Positions 62,838 to 64,000 of a stretch of 64,000 bases of DNA are shown here, piece after piece. A model generated the notes under the pieces. It did no database searches. It had not been told where the DNA came from and saw only the letters and a program-made list of their open reading frames with translations. How positions within the stretch are numbered: position 1 is the stretch's first letter; the number at the start of each line of letters is the position of its first letter. The position numbers were made by a program, and so were the translations under genes. The DNA comes from Parafannyhessea umbonata (lineage in GTDB: Bacteria > Actinomycetota > Coriobacteriia > Coriobacteriales > Atopobiaceae): assembly GCF_900111255.1 (NCBI RefSeq), contig NZ_FOGP01000002.1, positions 1-64,000 of the forward strand, in the 5' to 3' direction.

Positions 62838-64000
62838 CTACGCCGACAATTGATTAAGGACGAAAGGAAGGATACCCCCCTCGGAGAGGAAGCCGCCTTC
62901 CATGGGCGTATCCACCCTGACGACACAATCGAACTCGACCTTCTCGCCGTTCTCGCGACGGGCGACGACGTGGGTCTTGCGGCTCTTGGGAAGGCCATCC
63001 GAGACGTCGACGGGCTCGATGTCAAAGTGCTCGGTGCCGTCAAGGCCCAGGGAGGCAGCGCTCTGTCCCTCCTCGAACTGGAGCGGGAGTACGCCCATCT
63101 GGACGAGGTTCGAGCGGTGGATGCGCTCGAAGCTCTCGGCGAGGACGGCCTTCACGCCAAGCAGCGCGGGGCCCTTGCCGGCCCAGTCGCGGCTAGAGCC
63201 GGAGCCGTAAAGCTTGCCGGCGACGACGACCAGATCCTGGCCGGCCTTCTGATAGGCCTCGGCCGCGTCGAAGATGCTCTCGACCTTGCCGGAAAGGAAG
63301 TTCTTTGTCCATCCGCCCTTGCGACCCTCGGCCAGGGAGTTCGAAAGCTTAACGTTGGCGAACGTTCCGCGTGCCATGACCTCGTGGTTGCCGCGACGGC
63401 TGCCGTAGGTGTTGAACGCGTCGCGCTCGATGCCGCGCTCCTCGAGGTAGCGGGCAGCGGGCGAGTCCGCGGCAATGGACCCGGCCGGGGAGATGTGATC
63501 GGTTGTGACGAAGTCGCCGAGAAGGGCGAGCGCTCGAGCATCCGACACCCTCAGAACAGAGGCTGGCTTGGCGAGGTCGAAGTACGGCGCCTTGCGGACG
63601 TAGGTGGACTCGGGATCCCAGGCAAAGGTGTCGGAGGAGCCGGCGTCGATCTCTTGCCACTCGCGGGAGCCCTCGAACAGGCCCTTGCCCCCCTCGACGA
63701 AGAGCTCCTTGTCGAGCGAAGTGGCGAGGGCGGCCTCTATCTCGGCGTTAGTGGGCAGCAGCTCGGAGAGCATGACGGGCTTGCCGTCGGAGTCAAGGCC
63801 GACGGGACTCTCGGCCAGGTTCACGTCAAGGGTGCCGACGAGCGCGTAGGCGACGACGAGAGCGGGCTGGCAGAGGTAGTTCTGGCTGACGTCGGGCGAG
63901 ATACGTCCCTCGAAGTTCCTGTTGCCCGAGAGGATGCTCGTGAGCTCAAGGTCACCCGAGACTGCCTTAAGGGAGGACAGGATCTCGCCAGAGTTTCCGA
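62838..64000 (-). CDS. acnA: Aconitate hydratase, C-terminal part (5' end beyond window)
   Basis: 387 codons are visible and the frame is open to base 64000. Seen: SGNRNFEGRISPDVSQNYLCQPALVVAYALVGT of the Fe-S enzyme core, then the C-terminal swivel domain with GDFVTTDHISPAGSI, YGSRRGNHEVMARGTFANV and VVAGKLYGSGSSRDWAGKGPALLGVKAV. This matches the AcnA/IRP1-type enzyme isomerising citrate to isocitrate. The swivel domain is complete. Confidence 0.95.
   Translation of the reverse strand, partial: GNSGEILSSLKAVSGDLELTSILSGNRNFEGRISPDVSQNYLCQPALVVAYALVGTLDVNLAESPVGLDSDGKPVMLSELLPTNAEIEAALATSLDKELFVEGGKGLFEGSREWQEIDAGSSDTFAWDPESTYVRKAPYFDLAKPASVLRVSDARALALLGDFVTTDHISPAGSIAADSPAARYLEERGIERDAFNTYGSRRGNHEVMARGTFANVKLSNSLAEGRKGGWTKNFLSGKVESIFDAAEAYQKAGQDLVVVAGKLYGSGSSRDWAGKGPALLGVKAVLAESFERIHRSNLVQMGVLPLQFEEGQSAASLGLDGTEHFDIEPVDVSDGLPKSRKTHVVARRENGEKVEFDCVVRVDTPMEGGFLSEGGILPFVLNQLSA

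Overview
The window is a high-GC chromosomal segment of an actinobacterium. Gene order (uppS-cdsA-dxr-rseP-ispG, rpsB-tsf-pyrH-frr, mreBCD-mrdA-rodA, rplU-rpmA, rpsP-khpA-rimM-trmD-lepB), use of TTG/GTG starts, a full DXP/MEP isoprenoid branch and small zinc-ribbon membrane proteins point to class Coriobacteriia, probably an Olsenella/Atopobiaceae relative. That taxonomic placement is inference; no marker was searched. Almost all genes are on the minus strand. The exceptions are an IS3 fragment, an L,D-transpeptidase, and a two-component system followed by dinB.

Layout. 1-356: right end of an IS3-family element cut by the window edge. 441-2928: divergent SpoU-type RNA methyltransferase and L,D-transpeptidase. 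About 3155-8850: an accessory, partly lower-GC island. It holds a decayed large serine recombinase (two nonsense codons, three frameshifts), a membrane protein with two Ltp repeats (superinfection-exclusion family), a repeat-rich 400-bp gap, a relaxase, a MobC-like protein and a small zinc-ribbon protein, with an oriT-like sequence upstream. It looks like a mobilizable element that has lost its integrase. 8904-9058: tRNA-Ala(GGC) and tRNA-Val(CAC).

9159-36951: housekeeping core on the minus strand: proS; ispG, rseP, dxr, cdsA, uppS (isoprenoid, phospholipid and undecaprenyl carrier synthesis); frr, pyrH, tsf, rpsB; xerC, trmFO, dprA, comM, yraN, rnhB, rplS; dgt; ppdK with an unusually short PPDK regulatory protein; glyS/glyQ; lepB, trmD, rimM, khpA, rpsP. 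37186-40512, plus strand: OmpR-type response regulator, histidine kinase, and dinB with a -10 box only 6 nt from its ATG (possibly leaderless).

40540-62811, minus strand: rsfS, yqeK, nadD, proB, obgE; a tryptophan-type ECF transporter operon (ecfT, an S-A-A fusion protein, a second S protein) preceded by a complete trp attenuator with a WWW leader peptide; rpmA, rplU; two radical-SAM-associated genes; a DUF697-like protein; rodA, mrdA, mreD, mreC, mreB (rod-shape machinery); a TPR membrane protein, a cyclophilin, a zinc-ribbon membrane protein. The window ends inside an aconitase gene.

The most interesting signals are the Trp attenuator that assigns a substrate to the ECF transporter, the single-chain S-EcfA-EcfA' fusion beside a duplicated S protein, the Ltp-repeat protein on the mobilizable island, the half-length PPDK regulator, and a 110-residue helical insertion in the site-2 protease RseP. 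All functional assignments rest on reading motifs and gene order; no database search was done.
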